Origin: Bradyrhizobium sp. AT1
Lineage (GTDB): Bacteria; Pseudomonadota; Alphaproteobacteria; Rhizobiales; Xanthobacteraceae
Direction of reading: 5' to 3'
Length of the DNA stretch: 39,393 nt
NCBI RefSeq assembly: GCF_001590795.1
Contig: NZ_JXDL01000001.1
Location: forward strand, 6,038,642-6,078,034
Below are positions 1 through 8,507 of this stretch, in pieces (the first letter of the stretch is position 1; every line of letters begins with the position of its first letter). A model generated the notes under the pieces. That model was not told the DNA's origin, did no database searches, and saw only the letters and a program-made list of their open reading frames with translations. A program made the position numbers and the translations under genes.

Positions 1-1143
1 GCGGAGGTCTTCGCGCGGCAGCGTCACCTTGATCAGCCGCTCGATGTCGCGGAGATAGCTGAGTTCCTCGCCGCCGGCGACCAGCGAGATCGCGGTGCCC
101 TCGGCGCCGGCGCGCGCGGTGCGGCCGATGCGGTGGACATAGGTTTCCGGCACGTTGGGCAGGTCGAAATTGATGACATGGGTGATGCCGTCGACATCGA
201 TGCCGCGGGCGGCGATGTCGGTGGCGACCAGGGTACGAATCTCGCCCGAACGGAACAGGGCCAAGGTCCGTTCGCGATGGTTCTGGGACTTGTTGCCGTG
301 GATGGCGCTGGCGGGAATGCCGGCCTTCTCGAGCGTCTTCACCACCTTGTCGGCGCCGTGCTTGGTGCGGGTAAAGACCAGCGCGCGGTTGACCGGCTCC
401 TGCTTCAACAGCTGGGCGAGGAACCCCGGCTTGGCGGAGAAGTCGACCTGGATAATGCGCTGCTTGATCCGCTCGACGGTCGAGGAGACCGGGGTCACCG
501 CGACGCGGGCGGGGTCACGCAGCATGGCGTCGGCGAGCTCGGCGATGTCCTTCGGCATGGTGGCCGAGAAGAACAGCGTCTGCCGCTTGATCGGGAGCTT
601 CGCGACGATCTTGCGGATGTCGTTGATGAAGCCCATGTCCAGCATGCGGTCTGCCTCGTCGAGCACGAGGAATTCGACGCTGCCAAGCTTCAGGCCATTG
701 CTCTGAACGAGGTCGAGCAGGCGGCCGGGGGTGGCGACCAGCACGTCGACGCCCTGCATCAGGGCACGGACCTGGCGGCCCATCGGCACGCCGCCGATGG
801 CGAGCGTCGAGGACAGGCGGATATGGCGGCCATAGGCGTTGAAGCTGTCGAGGATCTGGCCGGACAGCTCGCGGGTGGGCGACAGCACCAGGACCCGGCA
901 GGTCTTGGGCTGCGGCTTGATCCGGTTCTCGAGCAGGCGGTGCAGAATCGGAAGCGCGAAGGACGCGGTCTTGCCGGTTCCGGTCTGGGCGATGCCGACG
1001 ACGTCGCGGCCGGTCAGCGCGATCGGAACAGTCTGGGCCTGGATGGGGGTGGGGGTGACGTAGTTCTCTTCGGCGAGAGCACGCGCGATCGGTTCGGCGA
1101 GGCCGAAATCCTGAAACGAAGTCAAAAGATGGGTTCTTTCCAT
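1..1143 (-). CDS. DEAD-box ATP-dependent RNA helicase, 3' end cut by window edge
   Basis: ATP-dependent RNA unwinding enzyme of the RhlE-like DEAD-box group, acting in the cytoplasm on structured RNA. Reading from ATG at 1143 gives 381 codons with no stop before the window edge, so the C-terminal extension is missing. Visible motifs, in order: the Q-motif region TPTPIQAQ near residue 30, Walker A AQTGTGKT at 52-59, PTREL, TPGR, DEAD at 162-165, SAT, then the helicase C domain with ARGIDV and HRIGRTARAG. The arginine finger region is intact. The gene is divergent from urtA and separated from it by about 500 bases. The family is certain; the exact paralogue (RhlE or another) cannot be fixed without the C-terminus. 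Confidence 0.93.
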   Translation of the reverse strand, partial: MERTHLLTSFQDFGLAEPIARALAEENYVTPTPIQAQTVPIALTGRDVVGIAQTGTGKTASFALPILHRLLENRIKPQPKTCRVLVLSPTRELSGQILDSFNAYGRHIRLSSTLAIGGVPMGRQVRALMQGVDVLVATPGRLLDLVQSNGLKLGSVEFLVLDEADRMLDMGFINDIRKIVAKLPIKRQTLFFSATMPKDIAELADAMLRDPARVAVTPVSSTVERIKQRIIQVDFSAKPGFLAQLLKQEPVNRALVFTRTKHGADKVVKTLEKAGIPASAIHGNKSQNHRERTLALFRSGEIRTLVATDIAARGIDVDGITHVINFDLPNVPETYVHRIGRTARAGAEGTAISLVAGGEELSYLRDIERLIKVTLPREDLR

Positions 1144-1375
1144 GTCAAAAGCGCAACGCCCGGCGCATTCAGCGCGGCGCGCGCAAAAGGGTGTCGAGAA
1201 GACACCTGCGTGTTTAGGGTGTCGGATGGCTTGGGAGATGTGGGGCAAGCCAGAGGCCCGTAGAGGGCTTAAGAACACGCGGCTCGCAACGACCCCTTGA
1301 TTCGCAAGAGGTCTCGGCTGCTCATATGGAACATTGAGGGGGCGCTTTCAAGGCAGGCACCCTCGAAATGCCGAT

Positions 1376-1398
1376 TGCGGTGCAAAAATAGTTCTGCC
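1376..1398. promoter_or_regulatory. Possible NtrC upstream activator site
   Basis: The core AAAATAGT (1385-1392) is flanked by GGTGCA on the left and TCTGCC on the right. This resembles the core and half-sites of NtrC sites of the type TGCACC-AAAATAGT-GCA, but the half-site spacing is imperfect. It lies about 190 bases upstream of the predicted urtA transcription start, a normal distance for an enhancer-binding protein. The call is tentative. Confidence 0.25.
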
Positions 1399-1558
1399 GG
1401 AAATTTAGCCAGAGCGAACAATTTGCTCAAAAAATAACCCACCTGCCGCTTTGGCATACATTCGAATTGCTCAAGATTTGAGCTGCTTCTTGGTGGCGAA
1501 ACTTTGATTTCTGGCAATTTTTATAACAAAAACAAACAGTTGATGGGTGCCCAGTCCA

Positions 1559-1573
1559 TGGCACAGTTCTTGC
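1559..1573 (+). promoter_or_regulatory. Sigma-54 (RpoN) promoter of the urt-ure block
   Basis: TGGCACAGTTCTTGC matches the RpoN consensus TGGCAC-N5-TTGC. The GG at -24 and the GC at -12 are separated by exactly ten bases, the invariant spacing. A transcription start near 1585 would leave a leader of about 65 bases before urtA. The site fits NtrC control of urea uptake under nitrogen limitation. Confidence 0.82.
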
Positions 1574-1649
1574 GAATCCGTTAATCGCAGGCGGCCGTGG
1601 GGCCGTTTCGCAGCGTTTTTCACGTCTGCGTCAGGGAGAACAGACACTC

Positions 1650-2972
1650 ATGCTTAGCAAATCCATTCACGATATAGCGGCGTCATTCAGCCGCCGTGGC
1701 GTTCTCGCCGCGACCGCCGGCCTGATGCTCGGCCTGGCTCCATTGACCGGCGCAAAAGCCGCCGACGACACCATCAAGGTCGGTGTGCTGCACTCCCTTT
1801 CGGGCACCATGGCCATCAGCGAAACCACGCTGAAGGATACCATCCTCTTCCTGATCGACGAGCAGAACAAGAAGGGCGGCGTTCTCGGCAAGAAGCTCGA
1901 AGCCGTCGTCGTCGATCCCGCGTCGAACTGGCCGCTGTTCGCCGAAAAGGCGCGCGAGCTGATCACCAAGGACAAGGTCTCGGTCGTGTTCGGCTGCTGG
2001 ACCTCGGTGTCGCGCAAGTCGGTGCTGCCCGTCTTCAAGGAGCTGAACAACATCCTGTTCTACCCTGTGCAGTACGAGGGCGAGGAGAGCGAGCGCAACG
2101 TGTTCTACACGGGTGCGGCGCCGAACCAGCAGGCGATCCCCGCCGTCGATTATTTGATGAAGGACGAGAAGGTGAAGCGCTGGGTGCTCGCGGGCACCGA
2201 CTACGTCTATCCGCGCACCACCAACAAGATCCTGGAAGCCTATCTGAAGTCGAAGGGTGTCGCCCAGGAAGACATCATGATCAACTATACGCCGTTCGGT
2301 CACTCCGACTGGCAGACGATCGTGGCCGACATCAAGAAGTTCGGCTCGGCCGGCAAGAAGACCGCGGTGGTCTCGACCATCAACGGCGACGCCAACGTGC
2401 CGTTCTACAAGGAGCTCGGCAACCAGGGCATCAAGGCCAAGGACATCCCGGTCGTCGCGTTCTCGGTGGGTGAGGAAGAGCTCGCCGGCATCGACACCAA
2501 GCCGCTGCTCGGCCATCTCGCCGCCTGGAACTACTTCCAGTCGATCAAGTCGCCGGAGAACGAGAAGTTCATCAAGGCGTGGCAGACCTACACCAAGAAT
2601 CCGAAGCGCGTCACCAACGATCCCATGGAAGCGCACGTGATCGGCTTCGACATGTGGGTGAAGGCGGTCGAGAAGGTGAAGTCGACCGATCCGGACAAGG
2701 TGATCGACGCTCTCCCGGGCATCGAAGCCAAGAACCTGACCGGCGGCACCTCCAAGATGCTGCCGAACCACCACATCACCAAGCCGGTGTTCATCGGCGA
2801 GATCAAGGCCAACGGCCAATTCGACGTGGTCTGGAAGACCCCGGGTCTCGTCGCGGGCGATGCCTGGTCGAAGGAGCTCGACGGCTCCAAGGACCTGATC
2901 GGCGACTGGGTCGGCAAGAAGTGCGGCAACTTCAACACCAAGACCAACAAGTGCCTCGGCTCGGGCTCCTGA
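1650..2972 (+). CDS. urtA: Urea ABC transporter substrate-binding protein
   Basis: Periplasmic receptor of the UrtABCDE high-affinity urea importer, of the type 1 binding fold used by the branched-chain amino acid (LivJ) group. The 440-residue length is normal for UrtA. The N-terminus carries a twin-arginine signal (SRRGVLA, residues 14-20) followed by a hydrophobic stretch and AKAADD, so export by Tat is likely. The mature part begins IKVGVLHSLSGTMAISE, typical of UrtA. An AGGGAGAA ribosome site lies about ten bases before the ATG. It is the first gene after the sigma-54 promoter and is followed by a hairpin at 3001-3030, which probably sets its transcript level above that of the permease genes. 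Confidence 0.96.
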   Translation: MLSKSIHDIAASFSRRGVLAATAGLMLGLAPLTGAKAADDTIKVGVLHSLSGTMAISETTLKDTILFLIDEQNKKGGVLGKKLEAVVVDPASNWPLFAEKARELITKDKVSVVFGCWTSVSRKSVLPVFKELNNILFYPVQYEGEESERNVFYTGAAPNQQAIPAVDYLMKDEKVKRWVLAGTDYVYPRTTNKILEAYLKSKGVAQEDIMINYTPFGHSDWQTIVADIKKFGSAGKKTAVVSTINGDANVPFYKELGNQGIKAKDIPVVAFSVGEEELAGIDTKPLLGHLAAWNYFQSIKSPENEKFIKAWQTYTKNPKRVTNDPMEAHVIGFDMWVKAVEKVKSTDPDKVIDALPGIEAKNLTGGTSKMLPNHHITKPVFIGEIKANGQFDVVWKTPGLVAGDAWSKELDGSKDLIGDWVGKKCGNFNTKTNKCLGSGS

Positions 2973-3000
2973 TCCGGATCTGACGCGCCATTTCACGATC

Positions 3001-3030
3001 GGAGAAGGCGGCGATCCCGCCGCCTTCTCC
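3001..3030 (+). terminator. Strong hairpin between urtA and urtB
   Basis: A perfect 13-bp stem (GGAGAAGGCGGCG against CGCCGCCTTCTCC) closes a 4-base ATCC loop. No T-run follows, so it is more likely a partial attenuator or a 3'-end stabiliser of the urtA message than a full terminator. This is a common arrangement after binding-protein genes in ABC transporter operons. Confidence 0.75.
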
Positions 3031-3056
3031 ACTCATTTCTGCCGGGGTCATTCACA

Positions 3057-4664
3057 GTGCCAACCCATTTGTCCGCGCGCCTCTGCTCGCTTGCGCTCTC
3101 GTTGTTCCTGATCGCGTTCGCGCTGCCGGCCCTCGCCGGTCCGTTCGAGGATGCGGTCGCCAAATTCGCCAACGATGATTATTCCGATACGGACGAGGCG
3201 ATCGGCGTGGTCGCAGCCAGCGGCAATCCGCTGGCTTTCCCGATCATCAGTGCGCTTCAGGACGGCCGCCTGATGGTCGACCTCGACAGCAAGAAGGTCT
3301 ACGTCACCGGTACCGACGGCAAGTCGATCGACGCCGCGACCGGCCAGGCGGTGGCCAGCGTTCCCGACAGCGCGAGCGCGGTCCGCCTCAACAACCGCCT
3401 GCGCCGCAGCGTCGATGCCGCGCTCGGCAGCCTGACGCTGCAGTCGCCGGATGTCGGAACACGCCTCCAGGCCGCGCAATCCGTCTTCAAGTCGCACGAG
3501 GAGACTGCGCTCGAAGCCGTCGACGCCGCGCTCGCCAAGGAGACCAACAGATCCGTCAAGGCCGCGCTGGGCGAGGCCCGCGCCGCCATCCTGCTGTTCA
3601 AGTCCGACGCATCCGAGGTCGAGAAGCTCGAGGCGGTCGCCACGCTCAAGGCCCGCGGCGACCAGGAGGCCATGGCGCTGCTCACCGGCATGGGCGACCA
3701 GCCGGCCTCGGTGACCAAGGCCGCCGCGAGCGCGATCGGCTCGATCCAGTCTTCGCTCGCCATCTGGTCCTCGGTTCAGAATGCCTGGTACGGCCTCTCG
3801 CTCGGCTCGGTGTTGCTGCTCGCCGCGATCGGGCTCGCCATCACCTTCGGCGTGATGGGCGTGATCAATATGGCGCATGGCGAGATGGTGATGATCGGGG
3901 CCTATACCACTTTCGTGGTGCAGGAGGTGATCCGCACCCGCTATCCCGCCCTGTTCGACTATTCGCTCTTGATCGCCGTGCCGCTCGCCTTCCTCGTCGC
4001 CGGCGCGATCGGCGTCCTGATCGAGCGCAGCATCATCCGCTTCCTCTACGGTCGCCCGCTGGAGACGCTGCTGGCGACCTGGGGCCTCTCGCTGGTGCTG
4101 CAGCAGGCGGTGCGCACCATGTTCGGTCCGACCAACCGCGAGGTCGGCAATCCCTCCTGGATGAGCGGTGCGTTCGAGCTGGGCCAGATCACCATCACCT
4201 ACAACCGGCTCTGGATCCTCGTGTTCACGCTCGCCGTGTTCGCGATCCTGCTTGCGATGCTGCGCTACACTGCGCTGGGCCTCGAGATGCGCGCGGTGAC
4301 ACAGAACCGCCGCATGGCGGCCTCCATGGGCATCGCCACCTCGCGCGTCGACGCGCTGACCTTCGGGCTCGGCTCGGGCATTGCCGGCATCGCCGGCGTG
4401 GCGCTGTCGCAGATCGACAATGTCAGCCCCAATCTCGGCCAGAGCTACATCATCGACAGCTTCATGGTCGTGGTGTTCGGCGGGGTCGGCAATCTCTGGG
4501 GCACGCTGGTCGGCGCCTTCACGCTCGGCATCGCCAACAAATTCCTGGAGCCGGTCGCCGGCGCCGTGCTCGGCAAGATCGCGATCCTCGTCCTGATCAT
4601 CCTGTTCATTCAAAAGCGCCCGCGCGGCCTGTTCGCGCTCAAGGGCCGTGCGGTGGAAGCATGA
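3057..4664 (+). CDS. urtB: Urea ABC transporter permease UrtB
   Basis: Inner-membrane permease of the LivH type, one half of the urea translocation channel. The 535-residue chain has three parts: a signal peptide (residues 1-27, ending ALPALAG), a periplasmic helical region to about residue 230 with Ala-rich HEAT-like repeats, and a LivH-type permease domain from about residue 240. The permease part begins at NAWYGLSLGSVLLL and contains GVINMAHGEMVMIGAY. The N-terminal extension is normal for UrtB and separates it from LivH. GTG at 3057 is the start that gives the complete signal peptide. The stop overlaps the urtC start by four bases (ATGA), indicating translational coupling. Confidence 0.95.
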   Translation: MPTHLSARLCSLALSLFLIAFALPALAGPFEDAVAKFANDDYSDTDEAIGVVAASGNPLAFPIISALQDGRLMVDLDSKKVYVTGTDGKSIDAATGQAVASVPDSASAVRLNNRLRRSVDAALGSLTLQSPDVGTRLQAAQSVFKSHEETALEAVDAALAKETNRSVKAALGEARAAILLFKSDASEVEKLEAVATLKARGDQEAMALLTGMGDQPASVTKAAASAIGSIQSSLAIWSSVQNAWYGLSLGSVLLLAAIGLAITFGVMGVINMAHGEMVMIGAYTTFVVQEVIRTRYPALFDYSLLIAVPLAFLVAGAIGVLIERSIIRFLYGRPLETLLATWGLSLVLQQAVRTMFGPTNREVGNPSWMSGAFELGQITITYNRLWILVFTLAVFAILLAMLRYTALGLEMRAVTQNRRMAASMGIATSRVDALTFGLGSGIAGIAGVALSQIDNVSPNLGQSYIIDSFMVVVFGGVGNLWGTLVGAFTLGIANKFLEPVAGAVLGKIAILVLIILFIQKRPRGLFALKGRAVEA

Positions 4665-5827
4665 CCCCTCACATGCTGACGCGATCGCTGGACCGCGGCG
4701 CGACGATCTTCCTTGCCGTCGTCGCGGCCTGCGGCATTCTCATCCCGCTCTCCAACCTGCTGCTGCCCGCAGGCTCGTTCCTGCAGGTGCCGACCTATCT
4801 CGTCGCGCTGTGGGGGAAATACGTCTGCTACGCCATCCTCGCGCTCGCGATCGATTTGATCTGGGGCTATTGCGGCATCCTCTCGCTCGGCCACGGCGCC
4901 TTCTTCGCCCTCGGCGGCTACGCGATGGGCATGTACCTGATGCGGCAGATCGGCACCCGCGGCGTCTACGGCAATCCTGTTCTGCCTGATTTCATGGTGT
5001 TCCTGAACTATTCGAAGCTGCCCTGGTACTGGTACGGCTTCGACATGTTCTGGTTCGCGGCCCTGATGGTGCTGGTCGTGCCCGGCCTGCTTGCCTTCTG
5101 CTTCGGTTGGCTCGCGTTCCGCTCCCGCGTCACCGGCGTCTATTTGTCGATCATCACGCAGGCCATGACCTATGCGCTGCTGCTCGCGTTCTTCCGCAAC
5201 GATTTCGGCTTCGGCGGCAACAACGGCCTGACCGACTTCAAGGATATCCTCGGCTTCAACGTCCAGGCCGAGGGCACGCGGGCCGCATTGTTCGCGCTGA
5301 GCTGCCTGGCGCTGATCGTGGGCTTCCTGATCTGCCGCGCCATCGTCTCGTCCAAGCTCGGCAAGGTGCTGATCGCGGTGCGCGATGCGGAGTCGCGCAC
5401 GCGCTTCCTCGGCTACCGCGTCGAATCCTACAAGCTGTTCGTGTTCACGGTGTCGGCCTGCATGGCCGGCGTCGCCGGCGCGCTCTACGTGCCGCAGGTC
5501 GGCATCATCAACCCCTCCGAATTCGCGCCGGGCAATTCGATCGAGGCGGTGATCTGGGTCGCGGTCGGCGGCCGCGGCACGCTCGTCGGTGCCGCGCTCG
5601 GCGCTGTCGTCGTCAACTACGCCAAGACGTTTTTCACCTCGGGCGTGCTGGCGCCGTACTGGCTGTTCATGCTGGGCGCATTGTTCATCCTGGTGACGCT
5701 GCTGCTGCCGAAGGGCATCGTCGGCACCTTCAATGCATGGTGGGACTCCTCGAAGGAGAAACGCGCTGCCACGATGGCAAGTGCCGCGGCCGAAGACGGC
5801 GTCACCGAACCCAAGATGGCGGAGTAG
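4661..5827 (+). CDS. urtC: Urea ABC transporter permease UrtC
   Basis: Second membrane permease of the urea importer, LivM type, 388 residues with about ten hydrophobic segments. Diagnostic stretches are CGILSLGHGAFFALGGYAMG near residue 70 and WVAVGGRGTLVGAALGAVVV near residue 300, both typical of LivM/UrtC. The C-terminus has a charged cytoplasmic tail (SSKEKRAATM and following). It pairs with UrtB to form the pore. It is coupled to urtB through the ATGA overlap and lies 6 bases before urtD. Confidence 0.95.
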   Translation: MTPHMLTRSLDRGATIFLAVVAACGILIPLSNLLLPAGSFLQVPTYLVALWGKYVCYAILALAIDLIWGYCGILSLGHGAFFALGGYAMGMYLMRQIGTRGVYGNPVLPDFMVFLNYSKLPWYWYGFDMFWFAALMVLVVPGLLAFCFGWLAFRSRVTGVYLSIITQAMTYALLLAFFRNDFGFGGNNGLTDFKDILGFNVQAEGTRAALFALSCLALIVGFLICRAIVSSKLGKVLIAVRDAESRTRFLGYRVESYKLFVFTVSACMAGVAGALYVPQVGIINPSEFAPGNSIEAVIWVAVGGRGTLVGAALGAVVVNYAKTFFTSGVLAPYWLFMLGALFILVTLLLPKGIVGTFNAWWDSSKEKRAATMASAAAEDGVTEPKMAE

Positions 5828-5833
5828 GCGCAC

Positions 5834-6595
5834 ATGAACGTCATGGACAACCGCGCCACCTCCGCAATGCTCTATCTCGACGGCGTGCACGTCTCGTTCG
5901 ACGGTTTCCACGCCATCAACAATCTGTCGCTGACGCTCGAGCCCGGCGAGATGCGCGCCATCATCGGCCCGAACGGCGCCGGCAAGACCACGATGATGGA
6001 CATCATCACCGGCAAGACCAAGCCCGACGAGGGCACGGTGCTGTTCGATGGTGTCACCGACCTGACGCGGCTGGACGAGACCCGCATCGCCGAGCTCGGC
6101 ATCGGCCGCAAGTTCCAGAAGCCGACCGTGTTCGAGAGCCAGACGGTGCAGGACAATCTTCTGCTCGCGCTCAATGTCGACCACTCGGTCCGCGGCACGC
6201 TGTTCTGGCGCGGCAGCAGGGCCGAGTCCGAACGCATCGACAAGGTGCTGGAGACGATCCGCCTCACCGAAGCGCGCAACCGCCTGGCCGGCAGCCTCAG
6301 CCACGGCCAGAAGCAGTGGCTGGAGATCGGCATGCTGCTGGCGCAGGACCCGAAACTGCTGCTGGTGGACGAGCCCGTCGCCGGGATGACCGACGTCGAG
6401 ACGCACCTCACCGCCGAGCTGCTGAAGGAAATCAACAAGACCCATACCGTGATGGTGGTCGAGCACGACATGACGTTCGTGCGCGAGCTCGGCGTCAAGG
6501 TCACCTGCCTGCACGAGGGCACGGTGCTGGCGGAAGGCACCATCGACCAGGTCTCGTCCAACGAGCGGGTCATCGAAGTCTATCTGGGACGCTGA
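5834..6595 (+). CDS. urtD: Urea ABC transporter ATP-binding protein UrtD
   Basis: LivG-type ATPase subunit that drives urea import from the cytoplasmic face. The 253 residues show Walker A GPNGAGKT at 45-52, the signature LSHGQKQWLE near 155 (Gly-Gly replaced by His-Gly, usual for UrtD), Walker B LLLVDEPVAG near 175-184, and the switch His in VVEHDM. The ATG at 5834 follows the urtC stop by six bases. It forms the nucleotide-binding pair with UrtE, encoded three bases downstream. Confidence 0.95.
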   Translation: MNVMDNRATSAMLYLDGVHVSFDGFHAINNLSLTLEPGEMRAIIGPNGAGKTTMMDIITGKTKPDEGTVLFDGVTDLTRLDETRIAELGIGRKFQKPTVFESQTVQDNLLLALNVDHSVRGTLFWRGSRAESERIDKVLETIRLTEARNRLAGSLSHGQKQWLEIGMLLAQDPKLLLVDEPVAGMTDVETHLTAELLKEINKTHTVMVVEHDMTFVRELGVKVTCLHEGTVLAEGTIDQVSSNERVIEVYLGR

Positions 6596-6598
6596 GCG

Positions 6599-7294
6599 AT
6601 GCTTGAGGTCAAGGACATCAATCTCTTCTACGGCGCCGCGCAGGCGTTGCGTGGCGTGTCCATCTCGGCCGAGCCTGGCAAGGTGACCTGTGTGCTCGGC
6701 CGCAACGGCGTCGGCAAGACCTCGCTCTTGCGCGCAATGGTGGGGCAATATCCGATCTCCTCGGGCGCCATCGTGCTCGACGGCAGCGACATCACGGGCC
6801 TCAAGCCCTATGAGCGGGCCCGCAAGGGCATCGGCTTTGTGCCGCAGGGGCGCGAGATCTTCCCGCTGCTGACGGTCGAAGAAAACCTCAAGACCGGCTT
6901 CGGCCCGCTCAAGCGCGAGGACAAGCACATTCCGGACGATGTGTTCTCGCTGTTCCCGGTGCTGCAGTCCATGCTCGGCCGGCGCGGCGGCGATCTCTCC
7001 GGCGGTCAGCAGCAGCAACTCGCGATCGGTCGCGCGCTGGTGATGCGGCCGAAGCTGCTGCTGCTCGACGAGCCGACCGAGGGCATCCAGCCCTCGATCA
7101 TCAAGGACATCGGCCGCGCCATCTCGTACCTGCGCAACCTCGGCAACATCGCCATCGTGCTGGTCGAACAATATCTCGACTTTGCCTGCGAACTCGGCGA
7201 CAGTTTTGCCGTGATGGATCGTGGCGCGGTGAAGTTCTCCTGCGACCGATCCAATCTCGACCCGGCCGAAATCAGCCGCCAGATGGCGCTGTAA
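6599..7294 (+). CDS. urtE: Urea ABC transporter ATP-binding protein UrtE
   Basis: LivF-type ATPase subunit, 231 residues. Walker A is GRNGVGKT at 34-41, the signature LSGGQQQQLAIG is near 133, Walker B LLLLDEPTEGIQPS is near 154, and the H-loop position reads VEQY, as in the LivF group. The EGIQPSII stretch is characteristic of UrtE rather than LivF. It completes the five-gene transporter. Only 31 bases separate it from ureD, so transport and urease genes are probably one transcript. Confidence 0.95.
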   Translation: MLEVKDINLFYGAAQALRGVSISAEPGKVTCVLGRNGVGKTSLLRAMVGQYPISSGAIVLDGSDITGLKPYERARKGIGFVPQGREIFPLLTVEENLKTGFGPLKREDKHIPDDVFSLFPVLQSMLGRRGGDLSGGQQQQLAIGRALVMRPKLLLLDEPTEGIQPSIIKDIGRAISYLRNLGNIAIVLVEQYLDFACELGDSFAVMDRGAVKFSCDRSNLDPAEISRQMAL

Positions 7295-7325
7295 GTCATT
7301 CTGACGCGGCCGGCTGGGGAGGCGG

Positions 7326-8156
7326 ATGCGCAGCGACCTGTCAGTCACATCAGGGGTTTTCGAGGCCAACCGTGCCCGCGGCGCGGTGCGCTTCGACGTG
7401 CATGCGCGCGACGGCGTGACGCGGCGCGGCGTCCTGCATGAGTCCGGCTCGCTGCGCGTGCGCTTTCCTTCGCCCGAGGGCGAGGGGCTCTCCGGCGTAT
7501 TCGTCAACACGGCCGGCGGCGTCGCGGGAGGGGACAGGTTTGATGTCGACATCGCGGCGGGTGAAGGTTCGCGGCTGACATTGACCACGGCGGCGGCCGA
7601 GAAGATTTATCGTGCACCCGGTAACGCGGCGCAGCTCAGTATCGCCTTGAAGGTCGGCGCAGGCGCGCATCTCGGCTGGCTGCCGCAGGAGACCATCCTG
7701 TTCGATCGCGCCCGGGTTCACCGCCGCTTCGACATCGAGCTCGATGACGCCGCCTCGCTGCTGCTTTGCGAAATCGTCGTGTTCGGCCGCACCGCCATGG
7801 GCGAGCGGATGGAGCAGGGGGAATTCGTCGACCGCTGGCGGCTGCGGCGTGGTGGCAGGCTGGTGTTCGCCGAGACCGTCAGGCTCGACGGCAATATCGG
7901 CGCAAAACTTGGGCGATCGGCGGTGGCGAAGGGCGGCGCGGCGATCGGCACGGCGCTGATCGTCCCCGGCGACGAGGCCCTCGTCGAGCGCATCCGCGAG
8001 GCCTCGGATTCGTTCTCCGGCGAGGTCGGAATCTCCGCCTGGAATGGCTTTGCAATGGCGCGGTTCTGTGCCCAAGATGCGGCGCGCTTGCGCGCCGACA
8101 TGATGGCCGTGCTGGCGCGCACCGGTGCGGCGCTGCCGCGACTCTGGTTGAACTGA
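7326..8156 (+). CDS. ureD: Urease accessory protein UreD
   Basis: Scaffold chaperone of the UreD/UreH family that binds apo-urease and recruits UreF and UreG for nickel delivery. At 276 residues it has the normal length. Conserved features are GVFVNTAGGVAGGDRFDVD near residue 58, TLTTAAAEKIYR near 85, GWLPQETILFDRARVHR near 117, and the C-terminal ARTGAALPRLW. ATG 7326 follows a GGGGAGGCGG ribosome site. Gene order (D before A, B and C) is the usual one in rhizobia. Confidence 0.95.
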   Translation: MRSDLSVTSGVFEANRARGAVRFDVHARDGVTRRGVLHESGSLRVRFPSPEGEGLSGVFVNTAGGVAGGDRFDVDIAAGEGSRLTLTTAAAEKIYRAPGNAAQLSIALKVGAGAHLGWLPQETILFDRARVHRRFDIELDDAASLLLCEIVVFGRTAMGERMEQGEFVDRWRLRRGGRLVFAETVRLDGNIGAKLGRSAVAKGGAAIGTALIVPGDEALVERIREASDSFSGEVGISAWNGFAMARFCAQDAARLRADMMAVLARTGAALPRLWLN

Positions 8157-8193
8157 GCGGCTGAATCGACGTGTTGAACGGAAGAGAGTCTTC

Positions 8194-8496
8194 ATGAACC
8201 TGTCTCCCCGCGAAAAGGACAAGCTTCTAATCTCGATGGCGGCGATCGTCGCCCGCCGAAGGCTCGATCGCGGCGTCAAGCTCAACCATCCCGAGGCGAT
8301 CGCGATCATCTCCGATTTCATCCTCGAGGGCGCGCGCGACGGCCGCACCGTCGCCGAACTGATGCAATCCGGCGCGCAGGTCCTGACCCGCGACCAGGTG
8401 ATGCCGGGCATCCCCGAGATGATCCACGACATCCAGGTCGAGGCGACCTTTCCGGACGGCACCAAGCTCGTCACCGTGCACGAGCCGATCAGGTAG
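8194..8496 (+). CDS. ureA: Urease gamma subunit
   Basis: Small structural subunit of the (UreABC)3 cytoplasmic urease, which hydrolyses urea to ammonia and carbamate. At 100 residues it has the full family length. It opens with the typical MNLSPREKDKLLISMAAIVA and contains GVKLNHPEAIAIISD and the C-terminal EATFPDGTKLVTVHEPI. The gamma and beta subunits are separate genes here, as in most proteobacteria, rather than fused as in Helicobacter UreA. Confidence 0.97.
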   Translation: MNLSPREKDKLLISMAAIVARRRLDRGVKLNHPEAIAIISDFILEGARDGRTVAELMQSGAQVLTRDQVMPGIPEMIHDIQVEATFPDGTKLVTVHEPIR

Positions 8497-8507
8497 GAGC
8501 CAGAAGC

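Larger units (their letters stand above)
1144..1649. other. Intergenic region between helicase gene and urtA
   Basis: This gap of about 500 bases holds no credible gene. An 82-codon frame on the minus strand (1269-1517) has no recognisable protein features. The stretch from about 1380 to 1560 is clearly AT-richer than its surroundings, as expected of a regulatory region. It contains the sigma-54 promoter at 1559-1573 and a weak NtrC-like site near 1381-1397, both listed separately. The divergent helicase promoter must also lie here, but I cannot place it. Confidence 0.6.

Noticed and set aside
1269..1517. 82-codon minus-strand frame in the urtA upstream region
   Set aside because: It lies in AT-rich regulatory DNA with no convincing ribosome site or recognisable protein pattern.
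4610..7588. Very long minus-strand open frame (992 codons) across urtC, urtD, urtE and ureD
   Set aside because: It is antisense to four clear genes. Its sequence is the His/Asp/Arg-rich composition produced by reading high-GC codons backwards, with no domain.
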